The position numbers were made by a program, and so were the translations under genes. This document shows, piece by piece, positions 16,844 to 24,737 of a DNA stretch of 64,000 nt; position 1 is the first letter of the stretch; each line of letters begins with the position of its first letter. The stretch lies in assembly GCF_036173105.1 (NCBI RefSeq), contig NZ_CP108053.1:8246001-8310000 (forward strand), read 5' to 3'. Below the pieces are notes generated by a model, which was not told the origin of the DNA, did no database searches, and saw only the letters and a list, made by a program, of their open reading frames with translations. Origin of the DNA: Streptomyces sp. NBC_00287. GTDB taxonomy: Bacteria; Actinomycetota; Actinomycetes; Streptomycetales; Streptomycetaceae.

Positions 16844-18187
16844 GTGTCCCCGACCCCGGCCCGCATCACGGCGGTAGACACCTACGACATCCGCTTCCCC
16901 ACCTCGCGCGAGCTCGACGGCTCCGACGCGATGAACCCGGACCCCGACTACTCGGCGGCCTACGTCGTGCTGCGCACCGACGCGGCCGACGGGCACGAGG
17001 GGCACGGCTTCAGCTTCACCATCGGGCGGGGCAACGAGGTCCAGGTCGCCGCGGTCGACGCACTGCGCGGGCATGTCGTGGGACGGCCCCTCGACGAACT
17101 GTGCGCCGATCCGGGGACGTTGAACCGCGACCTGATCGGCGACAGCCAACTGCGCTGGCTGGGACCCGAGAAGGGCGTGATGCACATGGCGATCGGGGCG
17201 GTCGTCAATGCCGTATGGGATCTGGCCGCCAAGCGCGCGAACAAGCCGTTGTGGCAGCTCCTCGCCGACGCCGACCCCGAATGGCTCGTCCACCAGATCG
17301 ACTTCCGATACCTCACCGACGCGCTCACCCCCGAGGAGGCGCTGAAGATCCTGCGCCGGGGCCGGGAAGGCGCCGAGGAACGCAAGAGCCATCTGCTACG
17401 ACGCGGCTACCCCGCCTACACCACCTCCGCCGGCTGGCTCGGCTACGACGACGAGAAGCTCACCCGGCTCGCCGCCCAGGCCGTCGCCGACGGCTTCCGC
17501 CAGATCAAGCTGAAGGTCGGCGCCGACCTGGACGACGACATACGGCGCTGTCGCGTTGCCCGCTCGGTCGTCGGCCCGGACATCCGCCTCGCGATCGACG
17601 CCAACCAGCGCTGGGACGTCGACGAGGCGATCCGCTGGACCCGGGCCCTCGCCGAATTCGACCCGTACTGGATCGAGGAACCCACCAGCCCCGACGACAT
17701 CCTCGGCCACGCGACCATCCGCGAGGCGGTCGCCCCGGTGAAGGTCGCCACCGGCGAACACGTCCAGAACCGGGTCGTGTTCAAGCAACTCCTCCAGGCC
17801 GGAGCCCTCGACATCGTCCAGATCGACGCGGCCCGCGTCGGCGGCGTCAACGAGAACCTCGCCATCCTGCTGCTGGCGGCCAAGTTCGGGGTACCGGTCT
17901 GTCCGCATGCGGGCGGGGTCGGACTGTGCGAACTCGTCCAGCACCTCTCGATGTTCGACTACATGGCGGTCACCGGAACCACCGAGAACCGGGTCATCGA
18001 ATACGTCGACCATCTGCACGACCACTTCCTCGACCCCGTGGTCATCCGCGAGGGTCACTACACGGCACCCACCGCGCCGGGCTTCTCGGCCGCCATGCGG
18101 CCCGAGTCGATCGCGCGGTACACGTTCCCGGACGGCGCCTTCTGGGCGGCGGACCTCCAGACGCAGAAGAAGGGGCAGGCGGCATGA
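16844..18187 (+). CDS. fucD: L-fuconate dehydratase (enolase superfamily)
   Basis: A 447-residue member of the mandelate racemase/muconate-lactonizing subgroup. The N-terminal signature FPTSRELDGSDAMNPDPDYS is highly characteristic of L-fuconate dehydratases. The barrel has the lysine motif QIKLKVG, acid DANQRWD, the metal-ligand segments WIEEPTSPDD and TGEHVQN, and the histidine in CPHAGGVG. It would convert L-fuconate to 2-keto-3-deoxy-L-fuconate. GTG start with GAAAGG upstream. The stop overlaps the SDR start (ATGA). Confidence 0.93.
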   Translation: MSPTPARITAVDTYDIRFPTSRELDGSDAMNPDPDYSAAYVVLRTDAADGHEGHGFSFTIGRGNEVQVAAVDALRGHVVGRPLDELCADPGTLNRDLIGDSQLRWLGPEKGVMHMAIGAVVNAVWDLAAKRANKPLWQLLADADPEWLVHQIDFRYLTDALTPEEALKILRRGREGAEERKSHLLRRGYPAYTTSAGWLGYDDEKLTRLAAQAVADGFRQIKLKVGADLDDDIRRCRVARSVVGPDIRLAIDANQRWDVDEAIRWTRALAEFDPYWIEEPTSPDDILGHATIREAVAPVKVATGEHVQNRVVFKQLLQAGALDIVQIDAARVGGVNENLAILLLAAKFGVPVCPHAGGVGLCELVQHLSMFDYMAVTGTTENRVIEYVDHLHDHFLDPVVIREGHYTAPTAPGFSAAMRPESIARYTFPDGAFWAADLQTQKKGQAA

Positions 18188-18939
18188 CCGACTTCGAGGG
18201 TCTCAAGGCGCTGGTGACGGGAGGCGCCTCCGGCATCGGCCGAGCCACCGCCGAACTCCTCGCGGCGCGCGGCGCCCAGGTCGCCGTCCTCGACCTCGAC
18301 CCCTCCTCGGTGGAGAAGCCCCTGCTCGCCCACCGCGCCGACGTCGCCGACGACACATCCGTCCGCGAGGCGGTCGCCGCCGCCGTCGCCGACCTCGGCG
18401 GACTCGACGTACTGATCAACAACGCGGGCATCGGCGCCCAGGGCACCGTCGAGGACAACGACGACGCCGAGTGGCACCGCGTCCTGGACGTCAACGTCGT
18501 CGGCATGGTCCGCACGACCCGCGCCGCCCTCCCGCACCTGCGCGCATCGCGGCACGCGGCGATCGTCAACACCTGCTCGATCGCCGCCACCGCGGGCCTG
18601 CCGCAGCGCGCGCTGTACAGCGCCACCAAGGGCGCGGTGTACTCGCTCACCCTCGCCATGGCCGCCGACCACGTCCGTGAGGGCATCCGCGTCAACTGCG
18701 TCAACCCCGGTACGGCGGACACCCCATGGATAGGCCGCCTGCTCTCCAAGGCGCCCGACCCGGCCGCCGAACGCGCCGCCCTGGAGGCCCGCCAGCCCAC
18801 CGGCCGCCTGGTCTCGGCCGCCGAAGTCGCGGGTGCCATCGCCTACTTGGCGAGCCCGCTCTCCGGAGCCACCACCGGAACGGCCCTCGCGGTCGACGGC
18901 GGTATGCAGGGCCTGCGCCTGCGGCCGGTGACCGAGTGA
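18184..18939 (+). CDS. SDR, probable 2-keto-3-deoxy-L-fuconate dehydrogenase
   Basis: A 251-residue classical short-chain dehydrogenase. The cofactor motif TGGASGIGRA is near residue 11, NNAGIG follows, and the catalytic Ser and Tyr-x3-Lys lie in NTCSIAATAGL and YSATKGA. The segment VNCVNPGTADTPWIGRLL resembles known keto-deoxy-fuconate dehydrogenases. In the Xanthomonas-type pathway the SDR oxidises 2-keto-3-deoxy-L-fuconate to the 2,4-diketo acid, while the AKR next door oxidises fucose. The assignment rests on that operon precedent. It is joined to both neighbours by 4-bp overlaps. Confidence 0.88.
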   Translation: MTDFEGLKALVTGGASGIGRATAELLAARGAQVAVLDLDPSSVEKPLLAHRADVADDTSVREAVAAAVADLGGLDVLINNAGIGAQGTVEDNDDAEWHRVLDVNVVGMVRTTRAALPHLRASRHAAIVNTCSIAATAGLPQRALYSATKGAVYSLTLAMAADHVREGIRVNCVNPGTADTPWIGRLLSKAPDPAAERAALEARQPTGRLVSAAEVAGAIAYLASPLSGATTGTALAVDGGMQGLRLRPVTE

Positions 18940-19892
18940 ACCCGCTGGACTTCGGCGAGCCTGCGCCGCAGGCCGGTGCCCCGCTCGGCTTCGGCGCCGC
19001 AGCCCTCGGCAACCTCTACACCGAGGTGACCGAGGGGCAGGCGTACGAGGCGATCGCCGCCGCCTGGGAACACGGCATCCGCTACTTCGACACGGCCCCG
19101 CACTACGGCCTCGGCCTCTCCGAGCGCCGCCTGGGCGCGGCCCTGCGGGAGCGGCCCCGCGAGGAGTACACGGTCTCGACGAAGGTGGGCCGCCGACTGG
19201 TTCCGTCGGAGGAGGGCGGCGGCGACCTGGCCCACGGCTTCGCCGTCCCCGCCACCCACCGCCGCGTCTGGGACTTCACCGCCGACGGCATACGACGCAC
19301 CCTCGACGCCAGCCTGGAACGCCTCGGCCTCGACCGCGTGGACCTCGTCTACCTCCACGACCCCGACGACCACGCCGAAGAGGCCTTCCGCGAGGGCTAT
19401 CCGGCGCTGGAGAAGCTCCGCTCCGAGGGCGTGGTCGGCGCGATAGGCGCGGGGATGAACCAGGCGGAGATGCTGACTCGCTTCGTCCGCGACACCGACG
19501 TCGACGTGGTGCTCTGTGCCGGCCGCTACACCCTGCTCGACCAGAGCGCGCTCAGCGAACTGCTGCCCGCCGCCGAGGAGCGGGGCGTCTCGGTGGTGAT
19601 CGGTGGGCCCTTCAACTCCGGGCTGCTGGCGGATCCGAGGCCGGGAGCGACGTACAACTACGCTCAGGCGCCGGAGGAGTTGGTGGCAAGGGCCTTGCGC
19701 CTGAAGGAGATCGCCGAGCGTCACGGCATCACCCTGCGCGCCGCCGCCCTGGCCTTCTGCGCCGCGCATCCGGCGGTCACCAGCGTGCTCGTGGGTGCCC
19801 GTTCAGCGGCCGAAGTCCACGACTGCGCAGAGCAGTTCGCCACTCCGATTCCGCCCGCCTTCTGGCAGGAGCTGAGGGAGCAGCCGTCATGA
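18936..19892 (+). CDS. Aldo/keto reductase, probable L-fucose dehydrogenase
   Basis: A 318-residue AKR. The catalytic Asp and Tyr are in YFDTAPHYGLGLSE, the Lys in TVSTKVG and the His in VDLVYLHDPDD. The closest recalled group is the D-threo-aldose 1-dehydrogenase / pyridoxal dehydrogenase / L-fucose dehydrogenase branch. It would oxidise beta-L-fucose to L-fucono-1,5-lactone with NAD(P)+. GTG start overlapping the SDR stop (GTGA), and an ATGA junction to the mutarotase, so translation is probably coupled. Confidence 0.9.
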   Translation: MNPLDFGEPAPQAGAPLGFGAAALGNLYTEVTEGQAYEAIAAAWEHGIRYFDTAPHYGLGLSERRLGAALRERPREEYTVSTKVGRRLVPSEEGGGDLAHGFAVPATHRRVWDFTADGIRRTLDASLERLGLDRVDLVYLHDPDDHAEEAFREGYPALEKLRSEGVVGAIGAGMNQAEMLTRFVRDTDVDVVLCAGRYTLLDQSALSELLPAAEERGVSVVIGGPFNSGLLADPRPGATYNYAQAPEELVARALRLKEIAERHGITLRAAALAFCAAHPAVTSVLVGARSAAEVHDCAEQFATPIPPAFWQELREQPS

Positions 19893-20203
19893 GGGTCGCC
19901 CTGCACACCAAGGTCCGCCCGGACCGTATCGCCGACTACGAGGCCGCCCACCACGAGGTCCCGGCCGAACTCACCGACGCCATCCGTGCGGCGGGTGCCC
20001 GTTCCTGGACGATCTGGCGCAGCGGCACCGACCTCTTCCACCTCCTGGACTGCGAGGACTACGCCCGTCTCCTCGCCGAGCTGGAGAAACTCCCGGTCAA
20101 CGTGGCCTGGCAGGCACGCATGGCCGAGCTGCTGGACGTGGTGCACGACTACTCCGGCGAGGGCGCGGACGCCGGCCTGCCCGTCGTATGGGAGCTGCCA
20201 TGA
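19889..20203 (+). CDS. L-rhamnose/L-fucose mutarotase (RhaM-type)
   Basis: A 104-residue dimeric alpha-beta barrel protein of the RhaM family. It shows VALHTKVRPDRIADYEAAH, a YSIW-like strand (SWTIWRSGTDLFHLLDCEDY) and the W-x-M ending segment AWQARMAELLD. Mutarotases speed up anomer interconversion, here probably supplying the fucose anomer that the dehydrogenase uses. ATGA junctions on both sides. Confidence 0.9.
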   Translation: MRVALHTKVRPDRIADYEAAHHEVPAELTDAIRAAGARSWTIWRSGTDLFHLLDCEDYARLLAELEKLPVNVAWQARMAELLDVVHDYSGEGADAGLPVVWELP

Positions 20204-21021
20204 CAGTGGACGCACACGTCCATGTCTGGGACCTGTCCGTACGGGACCAGGACTGGATCGACGGGGACAGCCCGATCCGACGCGACTTCACGGTCGCCGA
20301 CCTCGCACCCGAGGCGCACGCCGCCGGAGTCGACCGCGTGGTCCTCGTCCAGACCATCACCGTGCGGGAGGAGACCCCGGAGTTCCTCGCCCTCGCCGCC
20401 GAACACGATCTCATCGCCGGAGTGGTGGGCTGGACCGATCTGACCGCCCCGGACATCGCCGAGGAACTCGCCCGTCTGCGGGAACTCCCCGGCGGGCGGT
20501 ACCTGAAGGGCATCCGGCATCAGGTGCAGGGGGAGCCGGACCCGGAGTGGCTGCTGCGGGCGGACGTACGCCGAGGTCTGGCCGCTGTGGCGGCGGCAGG
20601 GCTGACGTACGACCTCGTGGTCCTGCCCCACCAGCTCCCGGCCTGCACCAAGGCGGCCGCCTCCCTACCCGAACTCACCTTTGTCCTCGACCACTTGGGC
20701 AAGCCGCCCGTCGCCTCGGGCGCCCTCGAACCCTGGGCGAGCGACATCCGAGCCCTCGCGGCACTCCCCAACACCGTCTGCAAACTCTCCGGCCTGCTCA
20801 CCGAGGCCGACCCCGCCACCTGGACCGTCGACGACCTGCGCCCCTACGCCGACACAGTGCTCGACGCCTTCGGCCCGGACCGCCTGATGTACGGCTCGGA
20901 CTGGCCGGTGTGCACACAGGTCGCGCCGTACGGCGAAGTGCTCGAAACAACACGCCAGTTGGCCGGCGCGGAGCGGGAAGCGGTCTTCTCGCGGACCGCG
21001 TCCCGCGTCTACGGCGTGTGA
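20200..21021 (+). CDS. Amidohydrolase, probable L-fucono-1,5-lactonase
   Basis: A 273-residue member of the amidohydrolase_2 group. It has the metal motif DAHVHVWD at the N-terminus, VLDHLGKPP in the middle and the terminal YGSDWPVC with its catalytic Asp. Lactonases of this type open L-fucono-1,5-lactone to L-fuconate, the substrate of the dehydratase upstream. The ATG at 20200 overlaps the mutarotase stop; an in-frame ATG at 20188 would only add four residues. It is the last gene of the fucose operon. Confidence 0.9.
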   Translation: MTVDAHVHVWDLSVRDQDWIDGDSPIRRDFTVADLAPEAHAAGVDRVVLVQTITVREETPEFLALAAEHDLIAGVVGWTDLTAPDIAEELARLRELPGGRYLKGIRHQVQGEPDPEWLLRADVRRGLAAVAAAGLTYDLVVLPHQLPACTKAAASLPELTFVLDHLGKPPVASGALEPWASDIRALAALPNTVCKLSGLLTEADPATWTVDDLRPYADTVLDAFGPDRLMYGSDWPVCTQVAPYGEVLETTRQLAGAEREAVFSRTASRVYGV

Positions 21022-21152
21022 ACTCCTCCGTCCCTTCCGTGTCGCACGGCACGAAGGGCGCGGCGCGCCGCTCCGCGACGCGTGCACCGGATCACTCCGC
21101 ACGCCCTCGCGCCGGGGCTGGCTCGGGCTCGGTGGTGGGGCTTCAGTGAAGT

Positions 21153-22478
21153 ATGTCCTTCACCACAGGCACAGCACCCGGAGCGATTCCCGGCCTGGGA
21201 CACATCTGGCCCCTGATGCGCAGCCCCATCGACTTCCTGACCTCCCTGCCCGAATACGGCGATCTCGTCGAGATCCGGCTCGGGGTCACCCCGGGGTACG
21301 TACCCTGCCACCCGGAGCTGCTCCGGCAGACGCTGATCGACGACCGCACCTTCGACAAGGGCGGCAAGTACTACGACCGGGCCCGCGCGATGGCGGGCAA
21401 CGGCGTGGCCACCTGTGCCCACAAGGACCACCGCCGCCAGCGGCGCATGCTGCAACCCGCCTTCCATCACCAGCAGTTGGAGCGCTACGGGGCCGTGGTG
21501 GAGGAGGAGATCGCCGCCCTCACCGAGCCCTGGGGCGACGAACAGGTCATCGACGCCTACAGCGCGCTCTACGGCCTCTCGCTGCGCACGGTGACCCGGA
21601 CGCTGTTCGCGGCGAAAGTGGACGAGGAGGTCGTGGAGGGCATCCGGCACTCCTTCGACATCGCGTTCAGCGGCTTCTTCCGGCAGATGTTCCTGCCCCG
21701 CGCGGTCCTCGACCTGCCCCTTCCCGCCAACCGACGCCACCGGCGGGCCCTGCGGCACCTCAGCGACACCGTGCACCGGGTCGTCGAGGACTCGCGGTCC
21801 ACCGAGGGGGACGAAGGGAACGTACTGGCGGCCCTGATGGCCTCCGACCCCGACGACCAGGAGATCCACGACCAGGTCGTCACGGTGCTCGCCGCCGGCA
21901 GCGAGACCGTTGCCTCCACCCTGACCTGGGCCCTCTATCTGCTCTCCGGGCACCCGGAGGCCGCGCGGGCCCTGCAGCACGAGGTCGACACCGTGCTGGC
22001 GGGCCGTCCGGCCCGCTGGCAGGACATCCCCCGCCTGCCCGCCCTCCACCGCGTCGTCAACGAGACCATCCGGCTCTATCCACCCGGCTGGCTGTTCACC
22101 CGCGTGACGACACGCGATGTGGAACTCGCTGGCACCCTGCTGGAGAAGGGCAGCACCGTCGTGATCACCCCGGTGCCGGTGCACCGCAACACGGGCATCT
22201 TCGAGGACGCCGCCACCTTCGCACCCGACCGCTGGCTCCCCGAGCGCACCGCCGACCTGCCGCGCGGAGCCTTCGCGGGCTTCGGCACGGGACCGCGCAA
22301 GTGCGTGGGCGACGACTACGGCGTGGGCGAATGCGTCCTGGCGCTCGCGGCGATCGTCGGCGGATGGGACGTACGGTGCGAGCCGGGCGCGGATACCCGC
22401 CCGGTCCCCCTGGCCGCGTTCTACCGGCCCCGACGGCTCGCCCTGCGCCTGATACGGCGGGCGGGACACCATGGCTGA
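21153..22478 (+). CDS. Cytochrome P450, terpene-oxidising type
   Basis: A 441-residue P450 resembling the class used on sesquiterpenes in Streptomyces (pentalenene oxygenase-like, CYP183/CYP170 area). The I-helix motif AAGSETVAS (about residues 247-255) carries the acid-alcohol pair, the K-helix ExxR is NETIRLYPP (E304, R307), and the heme loop is FGTGPRKCVGD with Cys384. No membrane anchor is seen. The start has only a weak ribosome site. It overlaps the FAD monooxygenase gene by eight bases and is two genes from a terpene cyclase, so it probably oxidises that enzyme's product. Confidence 0.93.
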   Translation: MSFTTGTAPGAIPGLGHIWPLMRSPIDFLTSLPEYGDLVEIRLGVTPGYVPCHPELLRQTLIDDRTFDKGGKYYDRARAMAGNGVATCAHKDHRRQRRMLQPAFHHQQLERYGAVVEEEIAALTEPWGDEQVIDAYSALYGLSLRTVTRTLFAAKVDEEVVEGIRHSFDIAFSGFFRQMFLPRAVLDLPLPANRRHRRALRHLSDTVHRVVEDSRSTEGDEGNVLAALMASDPDDQEIHDQVVTVLAAGSETVASTLTWALYLLSGHPEAARALQHEVDTVLAGRPARWQDIPRLPALHRVVNETIRLYPPGWLFTRVTTRDVELAGTLLEKGSTVVITPVPVHRNTGIFEDAATFAPDRWLPERTADLPRGAFAGFGTGPRKCVGDDYGVGECVLALAAIVGGWDVRCEPGADTRPVPLAAFYRPRRLALRLIRRAGHHG

Positions 22479-23766
22479 CGCGAGCCGCGCGCTGGTCGTC
22501 GGCGGGGGATACGCCGGACTGGTCACCGCCCGTGTCCTCGCCGACCGGTTCGACGAGGTGACCATCGTCGAACGGGACGGCATCACGGACCGCTCCGGCC
22601 CCGCCCACCGCAGGGGCACCCCGCAGAGCCACCACCCCCACGGCATGCTCGCCCGAGGCGCGCGCACCCTCGAAGAGCTCTTCCCCGGGCTCCGCAACGA
22701 GTTGGCCAAGGAAGGCGCGCCCCTGACCGACTTCGGGTGCCTGCCAATGCTGTACCCCGCGGGATGGTCGCCCAGCGTCCCGACCGGCCTTGCGACCCAG
22801 ACGTACAGCCGTCCCCTGCTGGAGGCCGCGTTACGGCGCCGGGTGCTGGCGCTGGGGACGGTGACCGTGCTCGACGGGACGCGGGTGGAGGGGCTGGTCC
22901 GCGAGGGCCGTGTCACCGGAGTGCGGACGGACGTGCATGGCGTGCGCACCGCCGACCTCGTGGTCATCGCCACCGGCCGGCACGGTCGCGCGCTCACCTG
23001 GCTGATGGAGATCGGTGTGCCCAGGCCGGCCGTCCTCGCCGTCGACGGGAGGCTCTCGTATGCCTCCCGCCCGTACCGGCGGGACCCCGTCGACCGGCCG
23101 GATCTGCGGACGTCCATCCAGGCCACTCTCGCGCCCACCGCGCGGCGCGGCGGCGTGGTCGTCGCTATCGAGGACGACCGGTGGCTGGTCTGCCTCTTCG
23201 GGGCCGACGGCGAAACGGCTCCCACGGACCCGGAGGGCTTCGCCGACTACGCGGCCTCCCTGGCGAACCCGTACATCCGCACCGCGGTCCGGGACTGCGA
23301 ACCACTGGGCCCGGTCCATCGCTACGGCGGACTCGGGGGAGAGTGGTACCGCTACGACCGGGTGCGCCCCTGGCCGGGCGGTGTCGTCGTCCTCGGCGAC
23401 GCGCTGTGCGGGCTCAACCCCCTGTACGGGCACGGGATGACCGTCGCGGCCGTCCAGGCGCGGCTGCTGGGCCGGACACTGGACCGCCACGCCCCGGACC
23501 GGGCCTGCGCGCTCTTCCAGCGCCGAGTCGCCCGTACCCTCCTGCTGCCCTGGTATCTGTCCACCAGCCTCGACCAGGGCTGGCGCACCGACCGCGTCCC
23601 GGTCACCGCCGCCCTCGCCCGCCGCTGCCTGGACCGCGTCCTCGGCCGGATCCCCTCGGACCCCGAGCTGTACCGGAGGTTCCTGCACGTCCAGCACATG
23701 GTGGCCTCGCCGCTCACCCTCCTCGCCCCGGCGGCACGCCGTCGGCCCAGGGGTGCCCGCCCATGA
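22471..23766 (+). CDS. FAD-dependent monooxygenase, contains a TTA codon
   Basis: A 431-residue flavoprotein of the geranylgeranyl-reductase/monooxygenase fold. It has the dinucleotide motif VVGGGYAGLVTA near residue 9, ATGRHGRAL in the middle and the FAD-ribityl segment VVVLGDALCGLNPLYGHGM. It probably hydroxylates or epoxidises the terpene product. Leu121 is encoded by TTA (22831-22833), the rare codon read by the bldA tRNA in Streptomyces, so the pathway may be tied to development. The gene overlaps its neighbours on both sides (8 bp and ATGA). Confidence 0.88.
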   Translation: MADASRALVVGGGYAGLVTARVLADRFDEVTIVERDGITDRSGPAHRRGTPQSHHPHGMLARGARTLEELFPGLRNELAKEGAPLTDFGCLPMLYPAGWSPSVPTGLATQTYSRPLLEAALRRRVLALGTVTVLDGTRVEGLVREGRVTGVRTDVHGVRTADLVVIATGRHGRALTWLMEIGVPRPAVLAVDGRLSYASRPYRRDPVDRPDLRTSIQATLAPTARRGGVVVAIEDDRWLVCLFGADGETAPTDPEGFADYAASLANPYIRTAVRDCEPLGPVHRYGGLGGEWYRYDRVRPWPGGVVVLGDALCGLNPLYGHGMTVAAVQARLLGRTLDRHAPDRACALFQRRVARTLLLPWYLSTSLDQGWRTDRVPVTAALARRCLDRVLGRIPSDPELYRRFLHVQHMVASPLTLLAPAARRRPRGARP

Positions 23767-24737
23767 CCGGCCGCATCGACGGTCTCGACCTGCTGGACAC
23801 CCTTCCCGAACCGGGCCACATCCTCTACGCGTTCCCGTCCCGCCCCGCCGCGGACCGGCGCCTGCTCGACGACCTGGCGGTCGACTGGGCGGCCGGGAAG
23901 GACCTCTTGAACGCTCCCGGAGCGCGCGAACGGCTGCGCCACGCCTGCGTGGGCGACCTGCTGGCCCGCGCCTATCCAGGACTCCGACCGGACCGGGCGG
24001 CACCGCTGGCGGCCTGGCTCGCCTGGCTGTTCGTCATCGACGACCATCACGACGTCGACGATCATCACGGTGTCCACGACCATCACGACCGGGCGCGCCA
24101 GGACCGCGAGGAACTCAGCCGCCTGGCCCGGGCGCTGGCCCACATCTGGCGGCGCGTCGCGCCCGCGCAGAGCCCGGCCTGGCGGACCCGCTTCCTCACC
24201 CATGTCAGGGAGTTCCTCTCGGCGTTCCGCGACGAGGGGGCCAACCGGCGCACCGGCCATGTGCCTGCCCTGCGCGACTACGTTCCCCTGCGCCGGGCCT
24301 CGGGCGGCATCACCCCTTGCCTGGACCTCCTGGAGTACTCCACAGGCCTGGAGGTCCCGCCCGCCCTGCACGACACCGAGCCTCTACGGGTGATGTTCGA
24401 CCGGGCCGCCGACGTCGTCGTCTGGGTCAATGACGCGATCTCCCTGAAGAAGGAGCTGGCCATCGGGGAGACCAACAACGGCGTCCTCGTCGTCCAGCGG
24501 GAACACGCGATGAGCCTCCAGGACGCGGTACGGCACGTCTACGCCCGTGTCACCCGGGACGTCCAGGAGTTCCTGGCGGCTGAGCGGGAACTGCACAACG
24601 GCCGCGCGCGGATCTCCGACAGCGAGCGGACGGCACTGCTGTCCCTGATCACCGGGATGAAGGCCTGGATGCGCGGAAACCTGGACTGGTCCGCACGCGC
24701 CGGGCGCTACGGCCCGGACGGGATCTCGCGGCCCTGA
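23763..24737 (+). CDS. Class I terpene synthase
   Basis: A 324-residue class I terpene cyclase. The acidic metal motif is DDHHD (residues 93-97), the second metal site is a perfect NSE triad in NDAISLKKE (N223, S227, E231), and the terminal RY pair is in GRYGPDG. The length is typical for a sesquiterpene or other single-domain bacterial cyclase; the product cannot be predicted. The DDHHD motif is the first of three 18-bp tandem repeats, giving a His/Asp-rich run at residues 93-109. The 3' end overlaps the convergent membrane-protein gene by 31 bp. Confidence 0.93.
   Translation: MTGRIDGLDLLDTLPEPGHILYAFPSRPAADRRLLDDLAVDWAAGKDLLNAPGARERLRHACVGDLLARAYPGLRPDRAAPLAAWLAWLFVIDDHHDVDDHHGVHDHHDRARQDREELSRLARALAHIWRRVAPAQSPAWRTRFLTHVREFLSAFRDEGANRRTGHVPALRDYVPLRRASGGITPCLDLLEYSTGLEVPPALHDTEPLRVMFDRAADVVVWVNDAISLKKELAIGETNNGVLVVQREHAMSLQDAVRHVYARVTRDVQEFLAAERELHNGRARISDSERTALLSLITGMKAWMRGNLDWSARAGRYGPDGISRP
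24039..24092 (+). repeat. Threefold 18-bp tandem repeat in the terpene synthase metal motif
   Basis: Three consecutive 18-base units (24039-24056, 24057-24074, 24075-24092) related to GACGACCATCACGACGTC. They encode DDHHDV, DDHHGV and HDHHDR. The first unit is the conserved Asp-rich metal motif and the other two look like in-frame duplications of it. Confidence 0.9.

Noticed and set aside
21022..21152. Imperfect hairpin after the lactonase gene considered as a terminator
   Set aside because: Pairing of CCCTTC with GAAGGG needs a four-base bulge and no T-rich tail follows; too weak to list.
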